Source of the DNA: Rhodovibrio salinarum DSM 9154 | GTDB taxonomy: Bacteria > Pseudomonadota > Alphaproteobacteria > Kiloniellales > Rhodovibrionaceae | Direction: 5' to 3' | Assembly: GCF_000515255.1 (NCBI RefSeq) | Contig: NZ_KI911559.1 | Location: forward strand, 2,367,660 to 2,431,659 | DNA length: 64,000 bases | Shown here: positions 33,936 through 41,977 of the stretch, in pieces | How positions within the stretch are numbered: position 1 is the stretch's first letter | Layout of the letters: each line of letters opens with the position of its first letter | Position numbers and translations under genes: made by a program | Notes under the pieces: generated by a model | What the model was told of the DNA's origin: nothing | The model's database searches: none | The model's input: the letters and a program-made list of their open reading frames with translations, nothing else

Positions 33936-35036
33936 TCAGGCCGCGTGACTATCCGCCAGGAAACGATAGTCGGTATAGCCTTCGGCGCCACCGCCGTAGA
34001 AGGTGTCACGGTCCGGGGTGTTGAGCGGTGCATCGCGCCGGAGCCGCTCGACCAGGTCCGGGTTGGCGATGTAGGGCCGGCCGAAGGCAATCAGATCGGC
34101 CTTGCCACTCTCGACGGCGTCGATTGCCAGCTGTCGGTCATAGCCGTTGTTGGCTATATAGGCGCCGTCGAACCGCTGGCGCAGCGCGGCGTAGCTGGCG
34201 CCCTCCGGTAGATCGCGGCTGCCGCCGGTCTCCCCTTCAATCAGGTGGATGTAGCCCAACCCAAAACTGTTGGCGACGTCGATCGCGGTGCCGAAAGTTT
34301 CCATCGGCGTGCTGTCGGCGACGTCGTTGAAGTTGGAGAAGGGGCTGAAGCGCACGCCCACGCGGCCGGCCGGCCAGACCTCAGTCACCGCTTCCAGAAC
34401 TTCCCGCAGGATGCGCACGCGGTTTTGGATGGTGCCGCCGTACTGGTCGGTGCGTTGGTTCGGATGATCGCGCAGGAACTGATCCAACAGGTAGCCATTG
34501 GCAGCGTGCACCTCGACGCCGTCGAAGCCGGCTTCCCGGGCGTTGCGAGCGGCAACGCGGTAGTCCTCGACGACCCTGGGGATCTCGTCCGTCTCCAACG
34601 CGCGTGGCGTGGAGGTCTCGACGAAACCGTTGCCGTCGAAGGTGTAGGATTGCGCCGCCACCGCTGTCGGGGCGACGGGCGGCTGTCCGTTCGGCTGCAG
34701 CGAGGTGTGCGAGATTCGCCCGACGTGCCAGAGCTGCAGCACGATGCGTCCGCCCGCGGCGTGCACCGCGTCGGTAACCTGACGCCAGCCGTCGATCTGC
34801 TTTTGCGAATGGATGCCTGGCGTCCAGGCGTATCCTTTACCTTCCGGGGTGATCTGCGTGGCCTCGCTGATGATCAGGCCGGCGCTGGCACGCTGGCTGT
34901 AGTAGGTGGCGTGTAGGTCGAAAGGCTCGTTGGTCTCGTTGCGCGCCCGGTTGCGGGTCAGGGGCGCCATGACAACCCGGTTGGGCACCTGGATGTCGCC
35001 CACGGTCGTCGGGGTGAACAGCTTTGGTGTGGTCAT
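33936..35036 (-). CDS. nemA: Old Yellow Enzyme-family alkene/N-ethylmaleimide reductase
   Basis: A 366-residue TIM-barrel flavoenzyme. The N-terminus (KLFTPTTVGDIQVPNRVVMAPLTRNRA), LQLWHVGRISH, and the catalytic pair in EVHAANGYLLDQFLRD with RTDQYGG are typical of NemA. It reduces activated C=C bonds and electrophiles such as N-ethylmaleimide with FMN and NAD(P)H. The TetR regulator gene lies just upstream on the same strand, and a matching operator sits at 35067-35082, between the two genes. That arrangement matches NemR-NemA control by electrophiles. Confidence 0.93.
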   Translation of the reverse strand: MTTPKLFTPTTVGDIQVPNRVVMAPLTRNRARNETNEPFDLHATYYSQRASAGLIISEATQITPEGKGYAWTPGIHSQKQIDGWRQVTDAVHAAGGRIVLQLWHVGRISHTSLQPNGQPPVAPTAVAAQSYTFDGNGFVETSTPRALETDEIPRVVEDYRVAARNAREAGFDGVEVHAANGYLLDQFLRDHPNQRTDQYGGTIQNRVRILREVLEAVTEVWPAGRVGVRFSPFSNFNDVADSTPMETFGTAIDVANSFGLGYIHLIEGETGGSRDLPEGASYAALRQRFDGAYIANNGYDRQLAIDAVESGKADLIAFGRPYIANPDLVERLRRDAPLNTPDRDTFYGGGAEGYTDYRFLADSHAA

Positions 35037-35066
35037 CGGTCGTCTCCGTTCGGTTTGGCTAAGTTA

Positions 35067-35082
35067 TGGACTGTTTGGTCCA
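35067..35082. promoter_or_regulatory. TetR/NemR-type operator upstream of the reductase gene
   Basis: TGGACTGTTTGGTCCA is an imperfect dyad in the gap between the regulator and reductase genes. It shares 12 of 16 positions with the site at 35748-35763 (common pattern TGGACTGnTnnGTnCA). Its placement would allow independent repression of the reductase. Confidence 0.6.
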
Positions 35083-35127
35083 AAAATAGGCCCACGTCGT
35101 TGCCGTTGGATGAAGGCTGATACGCTG

Positions 35128-35736
35128 TCAGCCGGCCGGAAGCAGGCCCTCCGCCTGGTCCAGGGCCCGGGCAATCTGATCGCCTGGAACGCCCGCCTTG
35201 CGCAGCGTGATCGCGCCGATGGTGATGGCCACCACGGCACGCGCCCGGTCTGCGACCGTCTCGTGCGCTTCTCCTGGCAGGGCCGGCGCGAGGTTCTGGG
35301 CAATCAGTCCCTCGATCCGGGTGAGGTGTTGCTGCACCACCGCTTGGACCTCGGGATCGTTGCCGGCCAGCTCGGTGATGCAGTTGACCAGCAGGCAGCC
35401 CCGACAGCCGTCCTGCGTGTCCACCATCGACCGGATCATCGCCTGCACCGCCGCGCGCGGAGTCTCGGCGCTCCGGGCGACGGTGGTTAGATCGGTTACG
35501 CTGCGATCGGTGTAGGCGCGTAGGGCTGCGAGCAGACAGGCGTGCTTGGCGCCGAAGCAGCAATAGAAACTGGACCGGCTCAGGCCCATTGCCTGGGTTA
35601 GGTCATCCAGCGAGGTCGCCTCGTATCCCTGTCGCCAGAACACGTCGAGCGCCGCCGCCAGCGCAGCCTCCTTGTCGAAGCTGCGCGGGCGTCCGGGGCT
35701 CGCGACGTGTCGGTCGGACGGGGCCAGTGGGGTCAT
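35128..35736 (-). CDS. nemR: TetR-family regulator (NemR-like)
   Basis: A 202-residue regulator with an N-terminal TetR helix-turn-helix (FWRQGYEATSLDDLTQAMGLSRSSFY, about 33-58) and a C-terminal ligand domain containing two close cysteines in DGCRGCLLVNC and one in SFYCCF. Thiol-based sensing by cysteines is known for NemR, and the cluster here is suggestive of that. The gene precedes the reductase and has a matching operator at 35748-35763, just upstream of its own start, indicating autoregulation. Confidence 0.85.
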   Translation of the reverse strand: MTPLAPSDRHVASPGRPRSFDKEAALAAALDVFWRQGYEATSLDDLTQAMGLSRSSFYCCFGAKHACLLAALRAYTDRSVTDLTTVARSAETPRAAVQAMIRSMVDTQDGCRGCLLVNCITELAGNDPEVQAVVQQHLTRIEGLIAQNLAPALPGEAHETVADRARAVVAITIGAITLRKAGVPGDQIARALDQAEGLLPAG

Positions 35737-35747
35737 GTTTGGGATAT

Positions 35748-35763
35748 TGGACTGATCAGTTCA
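35748..35763. promoter_or_regulatory. TetR/NemR-type operator upstream of the regulator gene
   Basis: TGGACTGATCAGTTCA contains the perfect dyad ACTGATCAGT and lies 12 bases upstream of the regulator start. It is the partner of the site at 35067-35082. Confidence 0.6.
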
Positions 35764-35861
35764 GAACACAAGACCCATCAAGGTAGTCAAAAAGACATTG
35801 CCCAAGGCGAGTCGATCGGTTCGAACGGCTCCGCCGCTCAAGCAACGGATGTGTCGCCGGA

Positions 35862-37820
35862 TCAGCGTTCGAACACGTAGCTGCCAGGCGCCGGTTCGTG
35901 GGGTGGGTAGCCGGCTGCGGCATTACCGATCTCGGGCGGTGGCATACGTCGTGCGCCAGAGTGCTCGGCAAGCCAGTGATGCCAGGCCGGCCACCAGCTG
36001 CCGTCGACGACCTCTGCTTGGCCAAACCAGACTTCCGGATCGCGGTAGGCGTCGGTGCTCCCGGTTGTATGTATCCGGTAGTACCGCCCGGGGTGTCCAG
36101 GTTCGCTGACAATTCCGGCGTTGTGCCCGCCGCGGGTCAGCACGAAGGTGATCTGAGTGTCGCTCAGCAGGTGCAGCTGGTAGACCGACCGCCAGGGGGC
36201 GATGTGATCCGTCTCAGTGGCTACCGCGAAGATCGGTGCGCGGATGTCGGGCAGTGCGACCGGCCGCTCGTTAACGCAGTAGCGGCCGTGTGCGAGCTCG
36301 TTGGCGAGGAATAGCTGGCGCAGGTATTGGGCGTGCATCCGGTAAGGCATACGGGTTGCGTCCGCGTTCCAGGCCATCAGGTCGTTGACCCGGTCGCGTT
36401 CGCCCAGCAGGTACTGGCGCACCATGCGCGACCAGATCAGGTCGCTGGAGCGCAGCATTTGGAAGGCGGCGGCCATCTCCCGCGTCTCGAGGTAGCCCTT
36501 GGCCCACATCGTGTCCTCGAGCAGCGAGACCTCGCTTTCGTCGATGAACAGTTCCAACTCGCCCGGTTCGGTGAAATCGACCTGGGCCGCGAACAGGGTA
36601 AGGGAGGCGAACTCGCGTTCACGGTCACGGGCCATGCGCGCCGCTTCGATCGACAGCAGGGTCCCGCCGATGCAGTAGCCGACTGCGTGGATGTCGTGGT
36701 TTGGCACGATGGCCTGCACGGCCTGACGTGCGGCGGCGATGCCGAGGCGTCGGTAATCCTCTAGCGAGAGTTCGCGATCCGCGGCGGTCGGATTGTGCCA
36801 GGAGATGCAGAAGACTGTGTGCCCCTGGTCGACGAGGTAGCGGATCAGCGAGTTTTCCGGCGACAGATCGAGAATGTAGTACTTCATGATCCAGGCCGGC
36901 ACGATCAATACGGGCTCCGGGTGCACGCGCTTCCGGGTCGGGTGATACTGGATCAACTCGATCAGACGGTTGCGGAACACCACTGTTCCCGGTGTTACCG
37001 CCACGTCCTGCCCGGGGCGGTATCGTTCCGTGCCCTCCGGCGCGGCCCCGGCCTGCTGGCGTTGAATATCGGCGATCAGGTTCTCCCATCCCCGGATCAG
37101 GTTGGCGCCGCCCTGGTCACGGGTTTTTTCGGCAACCACCGGATTGGTCCAGGGAAAGTTCGACGGCGCGACGGTGTCCAGCATCTGACGGGCCATGAAC
37201 TGGACACGCCGCTCGTGCGCCGGCGCGACGCCGTCGACGCTGTTGGTGGCGTTCCACCACCATTGCTGGGTTAGCAGAAAGCCCTGGTAGAGAAGATCGT
37301 ACGGCGCGTTCTGCCACTCTGGCTCTTTGAACCGCCGGTCACCCGGAAGCGGCTGGATGCACGGCGGCGTATCGGGATCGCCCACGCGTTGCCAGGCGTA
37401 GGTCATCAAGCGGGTCGTCTTGCGCAGCGCCTTGACCTGCAGTTCCAGGTGCTTGCCGGGCGACAGCGTGAGGTGGAACAGCCAATCCGCAAGCGCGAGC
37501 CCGAGCGAGGGCGGCGATATGTTGCCGGTCCAGGTGGCCAGATTGGCCCGCAACACCCGGTCCAGCACGTCGGTACCTGGCGGCAGGGGAACCATCGTCC
37601 GGGCCCAGGGGGAGTCGTCGCTGCTCATCGGGGGTGGGGGCAGGGTCGGCTCCACCGAGGGCGCCTGCCGCCTGCGCCGGGCTGGTCGCGCGCTGCGCGA
37701 GCCGCCCGGATGTGCTTGTGCGTCGGGCGCGGATTGAGCGGTCTTGCGCGGTTCGCTCGTAACCTCGTGCGCAAGCCCCTCGGGGGCGCCGCGATCATCC
37801 GGCGATTTTTCGTCATTCAT
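35862..37820 (-). CDS. phaC: Class I poly(3-hydroxyalkanoate) synthase
   Basis: A 652-residue PHA polymerase. The lipase-like box AVGYCIGGTLLS carries the catalytic cysteine, with the catalytic Asp and His expected in TETDHIAPWRSVYQL and RGGHNAGIVSEPGHPG. The PhaC core begins around residue 95 after a low-complexity, proline/arginine-rich N-terminal extension of about 80 residues. Other conserved blocks are WINKYYI-like WIMKYYILDLSPENSL and FCISWHNP. The enzyme polymerises hydroxyacyl-CoA on granules. The length is at the upper end for class I because of the N-terminal tail. It is divergent from the small protein, Hsp20 and phasin genes. Confidence 0.93.
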   Translation of the reverse strand: MNDEKSPDDRGAPEGLAHEVTSEPRKTAQSAPDAQAHPGGSRSARPARRRRQAPSVEPTLPPPPMSSDDSPWARTMVPLPPGTDVLDRVLRANLATWTGNISPPSLGLALADWLFHLTLSPGKHLELQVKALRKTTRLMTYAWQRVGDPDTPPCIQPLPGDRRFKEPEWQNAPYDLLYQGFLLTQQWWWNATNSVDGVAPAHERRVQFMARQMLDTVAPSNFPWTNPVVAEKTRDQGGANLIRGWENLIADIQRQQAGAAPEGTERYRPGQDVAVTPGTVVFRNRLIELIQYHPTRKRVHPEPVLIVPAWIMKYYILDLSPENSLIRYLVDQGHTVFCISWHNPTAADRELSLEDYRRLGIAAARQAVQAIVPNHDIHAVGYCIGGTLLSIEAARMARDREREFASLTLFAAQVDFTEPGELELFIDESEVSLLEDTMWAKGYLETREMAAAFQMLRSSDLIWSRMVRQYLLGERDRVNDLMAWNADATRMPYRMHAQYLRQLFLANELAHGRYCVNERPVALPDIRAPIFAVATETDHIAPWRSVYQLHLLSDTQITFVLTRGGHNAGIVSEPGHPGRYYRIHTTGSTDAYRDPEVWFGQAEVVDGSWWPAWHHWLAEHSGARRMPPPEIGNAAAGYPPHEPAPGSYVFER

Positions 37821-37967
37821 ATCGTGGCCATGTCCCAGATGCAGGATCTGCTACCAGCTTGTGGGCCACTGCGCCGGCAAAGCGTTGATCGTGGACAAAA
37901 CAAGGGACTCACGACCCTACAGCAGACGGTGCTATTCTGATCCGTGGCGCTGGATGGGAGGTGCGCC

Positions 37968-38243
37968 ATGTTAACTTATCAAGACGTGATGGAACTGGCC
38001 GAGCTTACCGAAGACGAGATTCACGCAATCGCCGAACACGAGGGCGTGCCTGAGATCTGCGCAGCGGAATTCGGCTACTATCTGTGCCACACGCCGGACG
38101 GCGTGCCACGGATCAAGCACTTCATCCTGGACGATATCGCCGCAGCACGGGCGCGTGGAGACATGCAGGAGGTGCTGAAGCTGCGTGCGGTGTTGGCGCA
38201 TTTCGCCCGCACGCATCCCGAGGCGGAACCTGCCGGCAGATAA
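37968..38243 (+). CDS. Small acidic hypothetical protein next to phaC
   Basis: A 91-residue acidic protein starting MLTYQDVMELAELTEDEIHA, no membrane helix, no motif I recognise. A good ribosome-binding site (GGGAGG) lies about 6 bases before ATG 37968. The divergent position beside phaC and upstream of hsp20 and phasin genes suggests a link to PHA granules or stress, but this is only by association. Confidence 0.7.
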   Translation: MLTYQDVMELAELTEDEIHAIAEHEGVPEICAAEFGYYLCHTPDGVPRIKHFILDDIAAARARGDMQEVLKLRAVLAHFARTHPEAEPAGR

Positions 38244-38368
38244 CCAACGGCGACGTGCAGCAGGAGTGTCCGGGTAGGGGGCTACTTCGATGTACCCCTA
38301 AAGAGGATTGGCAACTTTTAATCGGAGTCAATCCAGTGGGCCGGTACTTCGGTCAAACTGTCCGGTGC

Positions 38369-38410
38369 TGACGGTCGTCCCATCGCAGCGATTGGCGCGG
38401 CCGTCAGCCA
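38369..38410 (+). promoter_or_regulatory. Leader hairpin of the hsp20 gene
   Basis: Perfect arms GCTGACGG and CCGTCAGC with a second inner stem (CCCATCG/CGATTGG) lie about 34 bases upstream of the hsp20 ATG. It could be an RNA element, perhaps temperature-responsive. The ribosome-binding site is not inside the stem, which weakens that idea. Confidence 0.35.
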
Positions 38411-38443
38411 TTGGCCACAAGGCGTTCTGTGGGAGGGCATGAT

Positions 38444-38965
38444 ATGGCCGATACGGAAAGCAAGCTGCAGGCACGTCCGCGCGAGACCGCGCCGGAGACC
38501 AGTTGGATCAGCCCCTTCTTTGACTTGCGTCGACGTATGGAGAGTCTGTTCGACGATATGCTGACCGGTGGGGCGGTGCCGTCGCTCTCCGGCGGCGAGG
38601 CTTGGCCAGCCGCCTTCGCCGGCGCCAATGGCGCGGACATTCGCTTCGAAGTGCGTGAAAGCGACAAGGATATCGAAATTACGGCCGAACTTCCGGGGCT
38701 GAGCCCGGAGGATGTGAACGTCGAGCATACCGATGGTGTTTTGACTGTTTCTGGTGAAAAGACCACCGAGCGGAAGAGCGAAGATAAGAACGTCCGCATG
38801 AGCGAGCGGCGCTATGGCACCTTCCGCCGGGCGTTTTGCCTGCCGGATACGGCTGATGCCGACAAGATTTCAGCGCGTTTCAAGGATGGCGTGCTGACGA
38901 TCGCCGTTCCCAAGGCGCCGGAGAGCGCTGCCAAAGCGAGTAGGATCACGATCAACCGGGAATGA
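38444..38965 (+). CDS. Small heat shock protein, Hsp20 family
   Basis: A 173-residue chaperone. The alpha-crystallin domain (about 65-160) begins [20 protein letters not shown], contains [21 protein letters not shown], and ends with [14 protein letters not shown]-terminal ITIN tail resembles the I-x-I oligomerisation motif. Such proteins hold unfolding proteins and often coat PHA granules. The start at 38444 follows GGGAGGG by 6 bases. It stands between the small phaC-linked gene and the phasin. Confidence 0.93.
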   Translation: MADTESKLQARPRETAPETSWISPFFDLRRRMESLFDDMLTGGAVPSLSGGEAWPAAFAGANGADIRFEVRESDKDIEITAELPGLSPEDVNVEHTDGVLTVSGEKTTERKSEDKNVRMSERRYGTFRRAFCLPDTADADKISARFKDGVLTIAVPKAPESAAKASRITINRE

Positions 38966-39063
38966 CCTGCAGAGATGCTGGGGGCGTACCGCCTGGCATC
39001 TGCGACTACCCGTCATTTCCACTTTTCTCGGCACTCTCAAGCTAGACGAAAGGAAGGCGTGAT

Positions 39064-39486
39064 ATGGCGACACGCAAGTCTGAAAGCCAGCAGACAAGTG
39101 ACGCCGCGGCGATGATGGCACCGTTCCAGGATACGATGACCAGCATGCAATCTCAGGTGGCCCGGATGATGACCGGCAATGCGGAGCTTGCACGGCGTTG
39201 GATGGATGGCTGGTCACGGGTGATGACGGAACTGATGGACTTCTCCGGCCGGCGGTTGCAGGACAATCTGGACACGCTGGAACGCGCCGCGCGATGCAAT
39301 GATCCGGGCGAGGCCTTGCGCATGCAGATGTCGGGTCTGGAAAGCACGGTCCGCGTCTACGCCGACGAGGCTGGGCGGATTTATGATTTGTGCAGCAAGA
39401 CCGGACAGGAATGCATGGACGCCTTTGACGATAACGGGGATGCGGCCGGGACGAAGCCTTCGCCCAGCCGGCATGCGGCCGAGTAG
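39064..39486 (+). CDS. Phasin-family PHA granule protein
   Basis: A 140-residue, mostly alpha-helical protein with pattern AARMMTGNAELARRWMDGWSRV and many alternating polar and hydrophobic residues, consistent with a phasin. Phasins bind the surface of PHA granules and control their number and size. Placement after hsp20 and across from phaC supports this. The C-terminal 20 residues are polar and probably disordered. Confidence 0.75.
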   Translation: MATRKSESQQTSDAAAMMAPFQDTMTSMQSQVARMMTGNAELARRWMDGWSRVMTELMDFSGRRLQDNLDTLERAARCNDPGEALRMQMSGLESTVRVYADEAGRIYDLCSKTGQECMDAFDDNGDAAGTKPSPSRHAAE

Positions 39487-39641
39487 CGGACGTTCATTTC
39501 CGTCGGCAGCAGTTATTTGCTGTTGGCGGAGGGATTTGTACGCGCGCTATGACCCAAGGGTCGCGATCGTTTTGCCTTGGCCGCGTAGCAGCCACGCCAG
39601 CTCACCGATGACGGGAGTTGGGCTGGCATGCTGCGCGGCAT

Positions 39642-39854
39642 CTAGTTCAGACCGTTCGGGTGGGGTGGTCCATCGATCCCGGGTTGGCGAGTGTCTCCAC
39701 CGTTCGCATTGTGACTGATCCTTTGGATCAGTTGGACGAACCAGGCTCGGGTTTCGGGCTCGCTGATTTTTTCGATCCGGGCGATTTGACGAAGACTATA
39801 TCCGGCTAGGAGGCGTCGAAGCAGTCGACAGTCCTGGTGGGGTAGGCGTTTCAT
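39642..39854 (-). CDS. Possible small helix-turn-helix protein
   Basis: A 70-residue frame whose first half (RLLRRLLAGYSLRQIARI) looks like a helix-turn-helix of the type found in short regulators or decayed transposases. The C-terminal 20 residues are proline/glycine/asparagine-rich and look disordered or non-coding. No good ribosome-binding site precedes the ATG. It may be a relic. Confidence 0.35.
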   Translation of the reverse strand: MKRLPHQDCRLLRRLLAGYSLRQIARIEKISEPETRAWFVQLIQRISHNANGGDTRQPGIDGPPHPNGLN

Positions 39855-40217
39855 GGGAGTGCCCCTGATGCCTAAAGGAAGATGTATCCGTTGTTAAGCG
39901 GCGGCCCCGGAGATCCGCTATGCCCCGTGAAGTGCCGCAGCAACCTCTTGCTCGAACTCGATGACCTAGGGGATGCCGGGCTATTCCCTCTCGAGGGTAA
40001 AAAAAAGCTGTGCGCTGTCGCATAGACCATAACGTTCGCGTCTCCGGCTAAGTCCACACGCCCATTCCCACTGCTAGAGTCATGCTGATCCGTGATGATG
40101 GGCCTGGCGCGACAAGTCCGGTAGTCTGCTGGCTGTTTTCATGCCTTTCTTACGCTGACCTTCTCAGCTTAGGGCCGAGGGTATGCCCTCCGGGGGTGGG
40201 CAGCATTGCGGATTATC

Positions 40218-40232
40218 AAATGACAATCATTT
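40218..40232. promoter_or_regulatory. Fur-like palindrome AAATGA-CAA-TCATTT
   Basis: A perfect 6-3-6 dyad whose inner 13 bases (40219-40231) match the centre of the classical Fur box at 12 positions. No recognisable iron gene follows within 200 bases; the next sure gene is the MOT1-type permease at 40507. It may be a relic or control an unrecognised transcript. Confidence 0.4.
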
Positions 40233-40428
40233 CATGTTGCTTGGCTATGACGGAGATCACGATACGGGTGAGGCGTTGTGTATCGCTGGCGGCACGGACG
40301 CAGACAAGTCAGTGCGTTGTCTCACGACAGCAGCGGGACCCTGCGTGATTTGCGGGGCGATCGTGCTGATCGTTTCCTGACTTGCCGGTTCCCTGAACGA
40401 GCGCTACCGTTTCGGTCCGCATGTTTTT

Positions 40429-40473
40429 CATAATGCGACAGAATTATGGAATATGTGCACTCAAGAACATATT
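40429..40473. promoter_or_regulatory. Two adjacent operator-like dyads upstream of the MOT1-type gene
   Basis: CATAAT-N8-ATTATG (40429-40448) is followed at once by AATATGT-N10-ACATATT (40450-40473), both perfect. The AT-rich half-sites and wide spacing recall ModE-type boxes, which repress molybdate uptake genes, although the sequence does not equal the E. coli ModE box. The second dyad ends 33 bases before the preferred ATG at 40507. Confidence 0.4.
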
Positions 40474-40506
40474 TATGCAGAACACGGCAACGGTTGTAGC
40501 GAGGAG

Positions 40507-41700
40507 ATGCCGCAGGACCGAGAAGACGCCCACTGGTCGCGGGAATTAAGCGGCGCATTCGGCGATCTGGGCACTTTCCTGCCGCACGTCGTGGCCGCGC
40601 TGAGCGTTGTCGGCATGGCGCCGTTCGGCGTGTTGGCCGGTTTTGGTCTGTTTTACATCGCAACCGGGTTGATCTATGCGCTGCCGGTGGCGGTGCAGCC
40701 AATGAAGGCCGCTTCGGCGGCGATCCTGGTCTCCGACATGTCTCCGGGCAGTGTGGCAGCGTGCGGACTGATCGTTGGACTGGTGTTTTTGGCGCTTGGC
40801 GTGACCGGGGCGATCGGGCGGTTGGCGCGGATCGTTCCGGATGCGGTGGTGAGCGGCTTGCAACTCGGTCTCGGCCTGACGCTTGCGCTGCTGGGTCTGC
40901 GGATGATGCTGACCGACTGGGTGATCGCGGTCGTGGCTGCGGGGTTGCTGGTCGCCTTGCTATGGGTGCCGCGGTGCCCGGCCGCGCTTGTTGCGCTTGC
41001 CGGCGCGACGGGGGTGGCGGTAGTGCGCGATGGCGTGCCAGCGGTATCGCTTGACCCTGGCCTCCCCAACCTTGCGCTGATCGTGCCGTCCTGGACGGAC
41101 CTGTGGCGTGGATTTGAACTGGCCGCGCTGCCGCAGATTCCACTCACGTTGACGAACGCGATCATCGTCACGGCGACGCTGAGCGGCACGTTGTTCGCAA
41201 AACGCGCGCACCGGGTAACGCCGCGCAACCTGGCGCTCACCACCGGAGCCGCGAACTTGTTACTGGCCCCGTTGGGTGCCTATCCGATGTGTCACGGCGC
41301 CGGGGGCATGGCCGCGCACCATCGCTTCGGCGCGCGTGGGCGCGGCGCCCCGCTGATCATGGGCAGTTGTTGTCTCATCTTGGCGGGATTGGTCGGGGGC
41401 GAGGCGCCGGCCCTGCTCGCGCTGGTACCGGAAGCGGCGGTGGGCTGCCTGCTTGTCGCGACAGGCTGGGAATTGGCGAGTGCCTTGCGCGCCCGTGCCC
41501 AGCCGTTGGTGAACTGGCCGATTCTGGCGGCCACGGCAGCCGCGACACTAGCGGTGAACGCCTTTGCCGGCTTCGTCCTTGGCTGCTTGTTGGCTTGGCT
41601 CTGGCCCTGGGTGCGGGGTCGGCTGTCCGGGCGGCCAAGCGGTACGCACTCGGGCGCAGCACAGCGCTATGAGACGACCGACGCCTTCAAGACTTCATGA
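40507..41700 (+). CDS. MOT1-type molybdate permease (SulP-related)
   Basis: A 397-residue membrane protein with about 10-12 helices. Conserved blocks are SGAFGDLGTFLPHVVAAL at the N-terminus, LPVAVQPMKAASAAILV and a second glycine-rich PMCHGAGGMAAHHRFGARG. These are the two signature regions of the MOT1 family of molybdate transporters. ATG 40507 gives the usual N-terminus; the upstream ATG 40453 lies inside an operator-like dyad and adds residues without family likeness. A molbindin gene follows on the opposite strand, which supports molybdate as substrate. Confidence 0.85.
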   Translation: MPQDREDAHWSRELSGAFGDLGTFLPHVVAALSVVGMAPFGVLAGFGLFYIATGLIYALPVAVQPMKAASAAILVSDMSPGSVAACGLIVGLVFLALGVTGAIGRLARIVPDAVVSGLQLGLGLTLALLGLRMMLTDWVIAVVAAGLLVALLWVPRCPAALVALAGATGVAVVRDGVPAVSLDPGLPNLALIVPSWTDLWRGFELAALPQIPLTLTNAIIVTATLSGTLFAKRAHRVTPRNLALTTGAANLLLAPLGAYPMCHGAGGMAAHHRFGARGRGAPLIMGSCCLILAGLVGGEAPALLALVPEAAVGCLLVATGWELASALRARAQPLVNWPILAATAAATLAVNAFAGFVLGCLLAWLWPWVRGRLSGRPSGTHSGAAQRYETTDAFKTS

Positions 41701-41753
41701 CCGCCCAGCCCGCAGACCCGCCGATAAGCGCGCTTGCCAACGGCAGCCAGCGG

Positions 41754-41963
41754 TCAGTCGGTTGCCAGCATGACGTCGCTGGCCTTGATCACCACGTTGA
41801 TCGGCTTGCCTTCGGCCACGCCGAGTTCCTCCGCAGCTTCCAGGGTGATCGAGGAGGTGATGACGTTGCCGCCGCCAATGTCCACCTTGACCGTCGCGGT
41901 GACCATGCCGCGCTTGATCTCCTTCACGGTACCGCTGAGCGTGTTGCGTGCGCTGATCGCCAT
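41754..41963 (-). CDS. Molbindin (single Mop domain)
   Basis: A 69-residue protein consisting of one TOBE/Mop domain: MAISARNTLSGTVKEIKRGM then VNVDIG-like VKVDIGGGNVITSSITLEAA and KPINVVIKASDVMLATD. Molbindins assemble as hexamers in the cytoplasm and bind molybdate for storage or buffering. The gene lies between a MOT1-type permease gene and an ABC importer operon. The minus-strand leader holds GGGAGAG about 7 bases before the ATG. Confidence 0.92.
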   Translation of the reverse strand: MAISARNTLSGTVKEIKRGMVTATVKVDIGGGNVITSSITLEAAEELGVAEGKPINVVIKASDVMLATD

Positions 41964-41977
41964 CGAAAGGCTCTCCC

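Larger units (their letters stand above)
39487..40506. other. Gene-poor kilobase before the MOT1-type permease gene
   Basis: About 1 kb with no confident gene apart from a weak minus-strand frame at 39642-39854. The region is less GC-rich toward its right end. It contains a Fur-like palindrome at 40218-40232 and two strong dyads at 40429-40473. The short plus-strand frames around 40082-40380 are cysteine-rich and unlike a known family, and may be decayed coding sequence. Confidence 0.5.

Noticed and set aside
40082-40380. Short cysteine-rich plus-strand ORFs
   Set aside because: No ribosome-binding site, no family, two overlapping frames of equal quality. They are likely non-coding or decayed.
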